Below are positions 40,165 through 55,107 of a stretch of 64,000 nucleotides of DNA, piece after piece. The DNA comes from Litomosoides sigmodontis (lineage: Eukaryota > Nematoda > Chromadorea > Rhabditida > Onchocercidae), in NCBI GenBank assembly GCA_963070105.1, contig OY718807.1:2485001-2549000 (forward strand), read 5' to 3'. The notes under the pieces were generated by a model that saw nothing but the letters and a program-made list of their open reading frames with translations, made no database searches and had not been told where the DNA came from. Within the stretch, counting starts at the first letter, position 1. Each line of letters begins with the position of its first letter. The position numbers were made by a program, and so were the translations under genes.

Positions 40165-43100
40165 ATGAATTCGATTACTGTTAATAATTTAGTGAAATTT
40201 CCCACTTTTACATTTCTAATATTAATTTACACTTGTGAACTTCGCTGCATCGTAATACTTCCAACTGTTAAAGCAACACAATTCCGGCAACACTTTCCGG
40301 TGTTAAATAGAAGCAGCGGAATGTCACATTTTAGTAGGAAGCTAAACGTTTACACGTCAAAGCAATTTGGTGTTACCACAAGGCAGAAGTTTGTTAGCAA
40401 TGAAACAGTTGATAAATGTACGTTGAAAAAGTGCCAACGAAATGATATTTCAATTACACGAAAAGTAAAAAATCAACAAGGAAATTACGTGAATGGTAAA
40501 TTGTCGAACGATTCAAATCGGTGGCTATTGCAAAAAACGGAAATTGGTAAGTTATATCAATTATTATTAAAGTAGATATTGAATTAAAAAGATCGCATGA
40601 TGATACTGCTAGGAACGATTTAGAAAATTTATGATCGATGCATACGACGATTATAGGGCAGTCTAGTCAATGCGGCAATTCATACCATAATAACTCGAGA
40701 AATGGAAGTCATTTCAAAAATTTATTAATTAAATCCAATTATTTATCGCTGAATAATCTAACAGATAAAGAACCAAAAATGTACAAAACATAATTTGCAG
40801 ACCAATTGATTTAGAATAATTAGACATTTTTAAAATTCAAAATGTGATCAGCACAGATACGAATAGATTTGAAAATAATTTCACCTAAATAGCTCATTTT
40901 CGAGATGTCACCACGTTCAATAAACTCACGTAAAATACTCCCCAACTAAGCCAAATTAATTTACAATTTAATTAGATAGTAGCAAAAATCAATGAAGTAA
41001 TCCTAGAATTTCGCTCTTTATGGCAAAGTTCGTTTTAGAAAACAACAAAGTGCCACCCATTCAACTTTCATCATTGGTCCGAAGTGCTACTGAAATGATA
41101 AAATTATTCGAACGAATTGCAACACAAGAACCGAATGTCCCATACGACAAAGTTCTTTGCTTGAGGCCTTAAATAATAAACATGGATTTCCTGTTTTAAA
41201 TTCAAAATAATAGATTTAAATTACAAAAACATCAAAATTCTGTTCCTTTTTTTCTTTGAAATTCGTTCTTCAGCAAATTACACGGCGAAAACAACCAATG
41301 CAGTTGCTATCATCAGCAGTACGTGAAGCGCCGTCTGCTCGAAGGAAATCACCACCGATAGGATCTAATCTCGACATTTTACCAAACGTCACACGGAGCG
41401 GCAATCTTCGAAGTATGACGTAATTTCATACAAACCATGAGAAGTGACAAGTTTCCGCAACAGCCAGAGTAATTCCGCGAATTGTAAACTAATTTATTCA
41501 AATTTAAAATTCCAAATCACGTCATTCCGGTTAATTACACGGAAATTTAATTCTTCGATCTTGTCTTGCTGAAAAAGTACGAGTAATACTTTAGATGTTA
41601 TGGTATTATTAGAGAAACTTGAATTCTCTTCATAGCCTTTCCAATTTGAACTTTCTCATTGTTCATTCAGCTTTTTTATTTTCAATTTAATGAAAGACTT
41701 AATTATTATATGCTGTTGTAAAAAAAAAAAGAAAAATGATTTAAACATTGTAAGGGCGGACAAGAGCAGAAGATGCGACATGGGGAGAGTTATTATTTGG
41801 TCCACATGGCGTGCTAACAGCTGTTTTCCATATTCTTGATGATCGACGTAAAATTACGGAGAAAATAAGAGATAGAACTGCCGCTAGCAAAAATGGCAAC
41901 GATAACAGTCAAACAACTGATGCTTCTTATCATCAATTAGATTTATCACTACTTCCCGATTTCTTGACAGACGGTTAGTTCTCCACATTGCTTTCTCTTT
42001 TTCGTCTTCATTATTGAATTTTGAATTTTTTCCATATTAGGGATTAATGAGATTGGCATTATCAGAGAACAGAAAACTCTACCGTATGACTGCTCCTAAA
42101 AAAATTATTTTCCAATTTTTAAAACAACTAAAACAGTGTACAGTTGGAAAAGTTAGTCCGAAAGGAGTGGAAATGAATGATAAGTTGTCCAGGTAATTCA
42201 TCTAGGAAAACATTCTGTGATTAATTTTTAAAGACAGTTCTACGAAATTTATTACTAACGCGAAATATCGTCAAGTAAAGCATCCAACAGCTCACCAGGA
42301 AAGAAACTAGAAAAACGTAACCCAACGAACCGCCCCTCAATTGACAGCCGCTAAAACTACCTTACAGCGAGTGGGGTTCGAACCCACGAGGGCTTACGCC
42401 CATTGGAACTTAAGTCCAACGCCTTAACCACTCGGCCATCGCTGTCTCCAACGAGAATAACTATTCTTTGCTGATTAATAAATAAATAAATAATGATATT
42501 ATTGAGGTGAGAAAATGATTATAGTAGAATTGATTGAGAAGAAAGGTAACAAACATTGAAAAAAAAACTAACTAACAAAATCACTAAGTGAAATGAGTTA
42601 GGATAGAATAAAATTTATCAAATCAATGAAAAAAAAATGAAATTTTCTATTATTCAATGTACTTACCAAATAAGAAGATTGTGGTGGAACAACACTTCCA
42701 ACATTCGCTACCCATCAGAAAAATTGCTAAAAATTAATGAACCATGTTATTTTAAATTCATAATTAGACACATATCTCATAGAGTTATATGTGATAATAA
42801 AAACATTACTAATGTTTAGCAACTTTTTTCCCAGTAAATTTTTTCTCTCAGTTCTCTTCCCCCCCCCCTCTCTTTTCTTTCTCTTTTTTCAGCAAAGCCA
42901 ATCGATTTTGCAAATGTTTTCGAAGCATTTCTGACTGGTTCAAAGGGTAATTTTGATGAGCGTATTTTTAACTTACCGGAAATATTGGGAATTTGTAATC
43001 GACTGAGTTGCGGTGATATTTATAAAGCTATTGATGAATTTCGAAAAAGTGAATTTTTCATCAATTTTCAGGTAAATGTTTTTTTCTTGCAGTTTGTAAA

Positions 43101-44462
43101 ATCATAAGTGTAAACTGTAAATTATGTAAATGCTTTAGGAATGATCGAATTTAAATTACGTTAGTTTTGAACGATGATGTCAAACTGTAAAAAGCCTTAA
43201 ACTTAATCGAACATAGAAGGACATTTATGGAAACTGTTGCAGACGGCACTACAGTTAATACAAGATCCGAAAGGATGGGAGATTCTCGGCGATCTCATTT
43301 CAAATCCGGATTTCATCGCTCAATTTATCGGTGGTGCAGAAGCTAAAGGCGATCGTGCTAGCACGGGAAATTTATTCCGAAGTATCATTCGTGCAGGAAA
43401 ATCATCGAAAAATAGTAAAGGTAGCAATTGCAAGTTTATTTCTTATGTTGTAAATGATGACGAAACAACAGGGAAGCACAAATCATCAAGTATTTTCACA
43501 GTTGGCTTTTTGCAGAAATTGGGCCAGAAGATGGCGATTTCGGCATCGATTTCAGTAAGATGGTTGAAAACAGCTTTGGTAGTGAATTTAGACAAAAGAA
43601 AAAACCAGTTACCGAAGAATTACCTGAAATTGCTGAGAGTATTGATGGAATCGACTATTACAACGCCGTAGGTTTGGATCATCTGACACTTCCATCCATG
43701 CAAATACCATCCTATTTTATTGAATAAACGGATAAATAGGTGGGACGAAAATATTGAGTAATCAACAAGTTGAACTTTTTAAATAAAAGAATATAAAATG
43801 TGCTAAGAAATTATGAATAATTTCGTACGGAATAGTTTTTTGAATGAAACAGCGAATAATTAAAACCGTCAACAAATTGCGCTTTCAGGTTGAAAGTGGT
43901 ACAGATGCTGATGGCACTGAAACGATTGCTAAACCGGACATCGATGTAGCAGTGGAAAGTGCTACGAATTCGCCTTTAAGACAGATAACAGCAGCACGTG
44001 TAATCCCTGATATTGATCTAATATTACCTCAAATTTCTGAAAATATTGACGAAATTGAGCAGACTAGTATAATAATTGATGTCACACCAATTCCAGCAAA
44101 AACTTCAAGGTCTGACCTGCTTAAATTTTTATTTTTTAATTTACTATTTTATTTTTCAAAAATCTTTTTTGAAAAATCTTAAAAGTTCGCGTAGCAATAT
44201 TAGCTCTAGGAATTTTGATTTAAGTTTTAGCCGCCAAACTGTTCCCACTGTTCGAGGATCACAACATCCTTACGTTACAACAACTTACAGGCTTGTTCCG
44301 GTGAGAACACCAGCTATTCGTAAACAGGCCACCACTTATACCATTCCAATGACAAGTCGTTATCCTAGAATAACCGCAATAAGGCCAACGCCTACGACAA
44401 CAAGAAATTTTCGAGAATACAGTGATTACTATGCTATGTATTATGACGATGTGAGAGGTTAA
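40165..44462 (+). CDS. Predicted secreted protein of unknown function, 616 aa, Thr-rich tail
   Basis: Nine exons join in phase: 40165-40546, 41039-41151, 41274-41412, 41755-41973, 42893-43071, 43243-43420, 43516-43667, 43889-44109, 44195-44462 (1,851 nt). The N-terminus has a hydrophobic stretch, FPTFTFLILIYTCELRCIVI, readable as a signal peptide or anchor. The middle part is helical and conserved-looking: GELLFGPHGVLTAVFHILDD, then IDFANVFEAFL, ICNRLSCGDIYKAIDEF, and LIQDPKGWEILGDLISNPDF. This could be a small helical domain, but I cannot name it. The C-terminal 90 residues are Thr/Arg/Tyr-rich. The last intron has a poor donor (GTCTGA), so that junction is less sure. Intron 4 (41974-42892) contains an antisense tRNA-Leu. 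AATAAA at 44861-44866. Confidence 0.7.
42363..42445 (-). tRNA. tRNA-Leu(UAA)
   Basis: Read on the minus strand: acceptor stem ACAGCGA/TCGCTGT, then TG at positions 8-9, D-arm GCCGAGTGGTTAAGGC, anticodon stem TTGGA/TCCAA around loop CTTAAGT (anticodon TAA, codon UUA), a long variable arm typical of Leu, and T-arm GGTTCGAACCC (box B). Discriminator A at 42363. A TTTT Pol III stop lies just downstream near 42352. The gene sits antisense in intron 4 of the secreted-protein gene at 40165-44462. Confidence 0.96.
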
Positions 44463-44896
44463 TACCAATTTGCATAATTGCTAGTAAATTAAGAAACTGA
44501 AATTTCCTATTTTTTAAATGATTCCTAAAGTTTGGATTTAATGTTCTGAGAAGAAACAAATTTGAGAAAAGTAAAAAGAAGAAAATGAAACGGTAAGACA
44601 AGAAGTAAATTGTCTTTCAATTTATAAATTTCAAATGCAAAATTGAGGGGACATTTATCACCAATGTAAAAAAGGAAATTGAAGGCATTACCTGCTGATA
44701 AAATATACCTTGAATGATTGTCATGTTATCTGAGATTCCATTCAGTACCAATCATAAAATCCGTCACTCTGACATATACATATGTTCCACCGAACACTTT
44801 CTTTCAATCAGCCTACCGAATTACAAATAAGTTTAAAATATTTCAAATATTTGAGATGTAAATAAATATTTGGCACTTCAAAAATGTAAAGAAAGT

Positions 44897-45154
44897 ATGA
44901 ATAATAATATTCAACAGAAAATGACATTCCCTACTTTTTTGTTGCTAACAAAACGCAATCAATTTGTGAAAATGGTATGGATAACTGACGATATTACCAG
45001 TACTGATAGGGTGAATTATCGAGCATTTGGTATACGAGACGGAACTACACATGAAATTTATGAGTGTAATTCAGGAAATTTCAAAATTACCAATTTTATT
45101 AATTCGATATCTCAAACTGTTGACAGTGTTTCATTTCATTGCACCAAACGATGA
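44897..45154 (+). CDS. Small open frame of unknown status, 85 aa
   Basis: Begins at ATG 44897 shortly after the poly-A signal of the previous gene and ends at TGA 45152-45154. The middle, KMVWITDDITSTDRVNYRAFGIRDGTT in two pieces with HEIYECNSG following, looks more protein-like than surrounding chance frames and faintly recalls the strands of a PTB/PID fold. There are no flanking exons that I can join and no upstream promoter evidence. It may be a relic exon or chance. Confidence 0.2.
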   Translation: MNNNIQQKMTFPTFLLLTKRNQFVKMVWITDDITSTDRVNYRAFGIRDGTTHEIYECNSGNFKITNFINSISQTVDSVSFHCTKR

Positions 45155-46649
45155 GAAAGTGATGTGAGGAGCGTTCGTTCGTCAATAACATTCACACGAA
45201 ACTCCGAAAGCTTCTTCCCGAAAGATTAAAATTCGGGAATGAAACGTAATTAATTAAACAATCCCTCCTCATTTACGCAAATTTATGGGTAAATGATAGG
45301 GAGAGAAATGTAAATCAATCAATAAGGAGCATGAATCACTTGCTATTTTCATTTCATTCCCTTACGGAAATTTAAGCTTCTAATCCGATTGTTTCCGGTT
45401 GAATTGCTAGGCCAGCTTCCTTCTCCTCAACTTTTACATTTGATCGTTGTGTTAGCTAGTTGTACTGTATCCGTTACGTACGCTGTATCCGTTTCTGTAT
45501 TACTGCAAACCACAGCCTCCACTTACGCTCTAAGCTGAACATAACGGGCACAGCAACTATCTGAGACATCGATCGAGCGGTCAGTATCCGTTTTGCCACG
45601 TGTCTCTACAATGCGGTGGGCGATATTTGCTTTCGCAGCTATGGGATGCACGTGTTGTATTATTGTTTGAGTTATTGTATATATATATATATATATATAT
45701 ACAATAGTGCCAGTATTACAGGATTTCACATTCTGCGTTTACTTGATTTTCTGTAGAGTAATGACGACGTAATTAACGTGAAACATAATGATGACTTAAC
45801 GTAAGACATCCGTGTTCATTTTATTTCATTTTTAGAATTTGGCCGCTGAATAATATAAGCAGATTATTAACGAGAATAAGATGATCATATATATGAGAAA
45901 TCAAGATGGCTGCACGAATATCTCTGGTATCGTCACTTTTTAATTTTGTTTATTACTTTAATTAATATTTGTATGGCATTTATATAGTGATTAGTTTTGT
46001 TGTTATCATGATATTTTCCTCAAAAATATTTCTTTTTTCTGCTCTGTGCGCTTTTGAACACGTCTTTTCTGTGTACGACTTTAAAATCTGATTTCCATAG
46101 ATAATTGTCGGATCGTTTGAAGTCATAGGATGATGAATAAGATGGGAAAATGTAAATTATCTTTTTTCCCATCCCACCAAGGAAAGCTCTATTTCTGCCT
46201 TTTGCCACCTGCATGTTCATCAATTAGTATTGTGTTGTTAAGTGTTTTATAATTCATTATAATTTACCTACAGATTTTATTGGCTTCATCTCCCACTGAA
46301 TTTCCAACGAAGTATTTATTGTAGACTTGGTAAAGGAACGATGACGATAAATTAGGAATGCATTCTAAACAATGAGAAAATTATATCGTTCTGGTAGCGA
46401 AGGCCATTTACCTTTCCTTGTTAATCCTATTTCAGAAAAGAGAGCATCCTTACGTGTATGCCGAGTAAGGAACTTTTTTTATGCTTTTTATGCATAGTTA
46501 TGATAGCCAATTAAATGTTTCTGTATCATATAGTGGTGTGACAGAAGAACAGGTACAGGTGGTTAGTTGCAGAATAGCTCAGTGCAAGTGAACATCGGCA
46601 CTATTCTTTAAATATCCTAACAATTCTTTTATTAAATAATTAGATTTAA
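45155..46649. other. Intergenic region; TA palindrome at 45673-45706
   Basis: About 1.5 kb upstream of the mannosidase gene with no confident exon. Includes a perfect 34-bp palindrome, TATTGT(AT)nACAATA. The missing first coding exon of the mannosidase gene probably lies in the last few hundred bases. Confidence 0.4.
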
Positions 46650-46665
46650 ATGGCGTTTTTTTCAG

Positions 46666-50000
<3,335 letters not shown>

Positions 50001-52582
50001 AAATATTCTTCGTAAGTCCACGCCTTCAACGAACTTGATGAAAAAGAAGCGCTGAACATCCGAAAATTGTCCGTATGCAAATTTTTGCGAACTTTGTGGA
50101 GGAGATCATAAATTGGGCCGTCGCGGAACAATTCAAAGCCTTTGAAAATCCTGGAAGTATTTACCTCAATCTATGTATTTTTGCAATCCGGAGCAACAAC
50201 TATTTTGATAGAATCAATAAAATCTGCGATTTAAAGCTTTCGAATTTTTGTAGCTGTTCAATTTCATCTTGAATTTAACGAGTTTTAGAATTTTCAACAT
50301 TTCTGTTCTCTCTAACTGTTTGTAACTGGTTTCAATATCTGGTTAAATTGCATGATGCAATCAAATTGTACCGGTTAATTCTCTTTTTTCTTTTATCAGT
50401 TTTGAGAATTTTAGAGAGTTGTAATCTAAATTCCAAATGCTGTGCTAATTTACGCACTGTGAATTGTGCCACCGGTGACCTCATCCGCTATGTAGTCTTT
50501 CTCAATTTCATTCATTATGATTTATCTTTTTGCTTTTACAACAACCAGAATATTAAAATGGAACAGGAAGGAAACTGGAAAACCACTGGTGTAAAAGCTT
50601 GAAATAAGTGTTGGTCTATTGAGTAGCTTAATTCTTTATATTGTGTCGCATTTCATATGTTGACAGTTGTCGTATTACGTCCTTAACCACCTAAGGGATC
50701 TTCTATTCCATTCTCAACTTTCTGATTACTCTGATATAACTGTTTAAATTTCATTATTCTCGCTATACGTTTCTTCTTTTTTGGTGAAACTCAGAAGATA
50801 AGCAGCTTGTTAAAATTGTGTACTTTTTGACATTGAAAGTGTCTTTTTTTTAATCAATTATTACGATGCTTTATTTTTAATGCTTTTTTTTGTAAATGAT
50901 TTCTTTTCGGTTCATTCAACACTTTTTTTTCCTAAATTCAATCATCACTTTTTTCATATGTTTCTCATTTAATTGCAGAAAGCAACAAGAAAATGTGACA
51001 GAACCTATACTTGATGAGTAGATTACATTCGATGCTTTAGATAACTATAAATGCTTTAAATAACTATAAAATGGATAAGTTTAGGTAACTGTAAAATTTG
51101 AATAACTTTACTTACGCCTTAGATAACTATAACTACACCCACGCATTGACAATAATAAGCAGATGTTTTTTTTTTGCACTGTTCAGTGTCGGAGAGAAAA
51201 ATAAGTGTAGTGCAAAAGAATAATTAATGTACATATTTAATAGATTTAGTATGTTTGAGTATTTACGTGTGATATGTGTTTATAAAGCGCAAATATGTAT
51301 GTGTTATTGTTGTTATGATGATGGCTAATCTAATTTTCTTCAGTTCTTTTTACAACAAAACAATTTTTTTTTTAACAAGGCAAAGATTTCCTAACTTCCT
51401 GTCTTATTAATTTCTATGCTATTTTATATAAGTTCTAAGTACTTTTCTGTCTTTCTTTTCTTGAGCAAATGAAGGCAAAGTAAAAAAAAATGTAAGAAAA
51501 ACATTTGTCTCAACTTCATTATGTTAGCATATTTTTTCAAGTGATATATAGTTGGAAAAGAAAAAGGACGAAGTACCAATCTTCATGGTGCTTGCATCTC
51601 AATAACTTTTGACTTATTTAGATTACTATTCGTAACTATGCACGACAAATTTTATTTATATGTGCCAATTCGATTTTGATTAATATTCTCTCAATTGTAA
51701 TAATAATAATAAAAAAAAAAAGAAGTTGGAAGTTTTGTTGAAGCTTTCAGAGCATGAGTTATCTGTTACTTGTCGATCATCTGAACATTTTGCTGTTACT
51801 TTACACGAATTTTATCACAAAGCTTACCACAACTGCTACGTCTCCTCCATGCAACATTTCTTTTTCATAATTACAAGTATAGCTTGCATGCAATATCGGT
51901 TAAGCAAAAATTATTCCTTCAAATGTTATCCCTTCCTAGACGTATTAGATGACTGACAATTACACTCTCTGCATTATGCAGCAATTAGCAATTAACTAAC
52001 TAGTAAGGGGTGAATTTATGCAAATTTCGGAATGAGCAAAATATTGTTGAATAGCTAATACAGGTTAATGAGATAGATACCTGGAGAGTATCAGTTTCAT
52101 TGCATAATTTGAGATTTAATTTCATTAAACTGAATTCGTTCCTTTAATGTGCTCATTTTCTTTACAATACCTTATATTATAGGCTAAAAGTGTGAACACT
52201 AAAGCAATGAAAATATTTGTCTTTCAGTTGTGAAAAATTTCCTATAAAATTATTAGCACGATCGATGATCGTGTTCGCTTTCAACTAAAAATTACTAAAT
52301 GTAAAAATTTTAGCTCTTTATAATAATCGAAATTTTGCTCAAACAGTGCTAAATAATCCGAAAATTCGCATACAAAAAAAAAGTAGTGTTTGTAAAAATT
52401 GCTGCAAAAAAAAATTATTGTAAGCATAAATTTAAACTTTTCCAAATTATTCATAAATTTATGAGTTATTTACTTTGAAATGATGTGTAAAATTTGCAAC
52501 TTACTACTGCAGTAAGCATTTTCATTTGTTGTAATTTTTGTATGCTGCGGTTTCGCAAGCATTTATTGGAGGATTTTCAATT
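50001..52582. other. Region without confident genes
   Basis: Starts with the mannosidase 3' UTR. One exon-like segment at 50979-51021 (acceptor TTGCAG, then KQQENVTEPILDE and a stop) could be an alternative last exon, but I could not attach it. Remaining open frames look random. Confidence 0.35.
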
Positions 52583-53564
52583 ATGAACGTTTTTGTTATT
52601 TCAATCCTTTCAATGCGTGCATCTGCCGCAGTATGTTTCACCCTTACTATCTTCTTCTTTTGAGCATTTTTAACTTCTATAATTTAGCATCACATTTAAA
52701 TGTGTTATTATTCGCTTTTAAAGTTTACAAAAGAAAAAAAAAACTAAAATTTTAACAAAAACAAAATTGGAAGTGTGTAGGCGTTTGATGAAATTTTCCA
52801 AATTATCATCATAATGAGAAAACTTATTGTTGTGTTAAATAGATAACGGCACTAATTTCAACAATAAATGCAACAATCGTTCTTGCAAATGCAAAATATG
52901 ATGGAAATATGTTTATGCCCGTGCTCGGTCTCATCCTACTCATCCTTCTTGTCATTTGGACGTTTATTGCTGTAGCAGATGTTTTTGCCGGATTGCACGA
53001 AAAATACATTTGGGTTACTGTGCTAATTTATGAAATTAATTTCATTCCAGCACTCTGCAATCGAACCATCCTCCCTTCGACTAAAACGCTAACAATAACT
53101 TTTCTTCTTACAGTCCACTAAATTACTAGTCAGTTAGGTCTTTTAAATTCTCTCTCAAATTGGTTACATTTTTTTTGGAAGAAAAAAAAAAGCGAAAAGT
53201 TAATTACGATCAATAAGTAATAAAAAAAGATTAATGAAAATTAAGATTAATAATGTAAAGTTATTAATGCAAAAACACGGTAGCGGTTGCGTGTTACTTT
53301 TTACACCGGTTTGAATTTTGCATTGAAAGTGAGAAAGATGAAAGTGTTCGTTGGAGGAAGTGCTAATAGAGATAGTAAATGAACCGAACTTAATTTCATT
53401 TCGAATTTTAGATGAGCAGATTGATGTGGTTTAGTGTTCCCTATGGCTTACTAACAGCTTATCTTGTCACGTCAGCCTATCTTTGTGCTACATTATATCG
53501 AAGTTTAATCATTGTTAATATCATCGTCCTTTTTTTTTTCACTACAAAAATTTATTTTTGTTGA
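52583..53564 (+). CDS. Putative small multi-span membrane protein, 123 aa
   Basis: Unrecognised family. Three exons join in phase: 52583-52630 (ATG at 52583, donor GTATGT), 52843-53013 and 53412-53564, total 372 nt. Hydrophobic segments: VISILSMRASAAITALI into STINATIVLA, then VLGLILLILLVIWTFIAVA, then GLLTAYLVTSAYLCATLY and IIVNIIVLFFF, separated by short polar loops such as NAKYDGN and AGLHEKY. The pattern resembles a four-span protein of tetraspan/MARVEL-like size, but I see no diagnostic motif. The donor after IW (GTTACT) is weak, so exon 3 might belong elsewhere. Confidence 0.42.
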
Positions 53565-55107
53565 ATAGCTGTTTTGCAACGAATGAGCGGTAGCTCATTT
53601 TAAATCGTTCCTCAAATAATAATGTTTGAATTGTTGAAGGCATTTGTGTGGCTAGCAGCATGCAATATGATTACTGATGCTTTTATGATAAATTGCTTAT
53701 CAACCGATTCGGTGATAATTCAAACGTAAAGATGGCTACTGGCATTATGACCCTGTTATCATCATCATCATCATTATCACTATTATCATTATCACTATTG
53801 TGATCGTTATTATCGCTATTTGTTATTAATTATTATTATTACTGTTACTACTATTATTATTATTCTTACTATTTCCATTATTATGCAAATATTTTTGTGT
53901 AATTAAATTTATTGTAGAAAAGATGTGTGAATGAATGAATATGTGCTGTCGTTGTACTTTTAACAAATCTTAGTACTTACCTAATCATTAAGTAAACTTT
54001 TTCAGTTATTTACGATTCATCCTACAGCACCGATATTTTATCATTAAAACATTGAAATGCTCTCTTCTCGTATGTTTTAATAGAATAATTCGTATGCAAA
54101 CGGAATTTTTTTTTTTCAAATATCTTCCAGTGCAATTTATTTTACTGTTCGCTGTCCATGGCGAGAATCATTGATGAAATTTTAAAGCTAAAAAATAAAA
54201 TTATCAAATTGATGCTATCATTAGATAGATGTTAGTGCTTATCATTTTGTAATACATAAAAAAACATAAACGATTTATCAGTAAAAAAAAATGTTTTCAT
54301 TCAACTTAAACGTTATGAATCTTTTAACGACAGATAAGCTATTAGATTACTTTAACGTTTAGATCACGTTAACCTGTTGCAGCTTATACGCTTAATCACG
54401 TTGAGTGTTGCGTTTGAATTATATTGGAAAATGTAATAATTGTTACTTTAAATTTATACGCTACCGCTGGTAATTTATAAGATTGTTGTACTAAATATGC
54501 TAACAATTATGTCAAAATAAATTATTTTTTTTTCATTTGCTGCTTTTATGATAATAATTGAATATTAGCTCTTTTCAATTCATTTCATTTTTAACAAAGA
54601 TATCACTGATTTTCGGAAACAAGTTTTTATTCATTTTTTTTCATCTTTAATTTTAATAAATTTTACACCAACAACATATTTCCGTTTTACATTCAACCGT
54701 TTTTTAGATTGATAGGATTTTAGCAATAAATTTTGAATGAGAGATGTGAAATGTGACACTGTGGAATAGCTTGTCGAATTGACCACTCCAGCTAGTAGCA
54801 CATTAGAAGCAATGAATTTCTAAAATGTGCCGACTGGTATTTATAGTCAAATTGCTTGCTCACTTAAATGATAACATAAGTGAAATAGGTATATGAAGAG
54901 TTTGAGTGTGATCACTGAGGTATTTTCTCACTGAACGACTCTCACAGCTGGTTGGTTGTTTCGTTGCTCTCGTGTCGTCGTCCTGGTCAGCATCATTGTC
55001 CTCTTCAGGGTCAGAAGAGTGCGGCAGCTTCTTTCATCAAATGAAGGCGAACTCATTCGTAGCACAATTTAATTAAAATATCTTATCTTCCAGGAGCAAA
55101 AGATAGT
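53565..55107. other. Intergenic region with ATC/ATT simple repeats
   Basis: Contains ATCATCATC and ATT-rich stretches near 53756-53885 and poly-T runs. No exon recognised. The end of the region should contain the promoter or trans-splice acceptor of the gene starting at 55108 (TTCCAG at 55088-55093). Confidence 0.4.

Noticed and set aside
50979..51021. Short terminal-exon-like segment with acceptor and stop
   Set aside because: Too short, no donor exon found in phase; left as a possible alternative 3' exon only.
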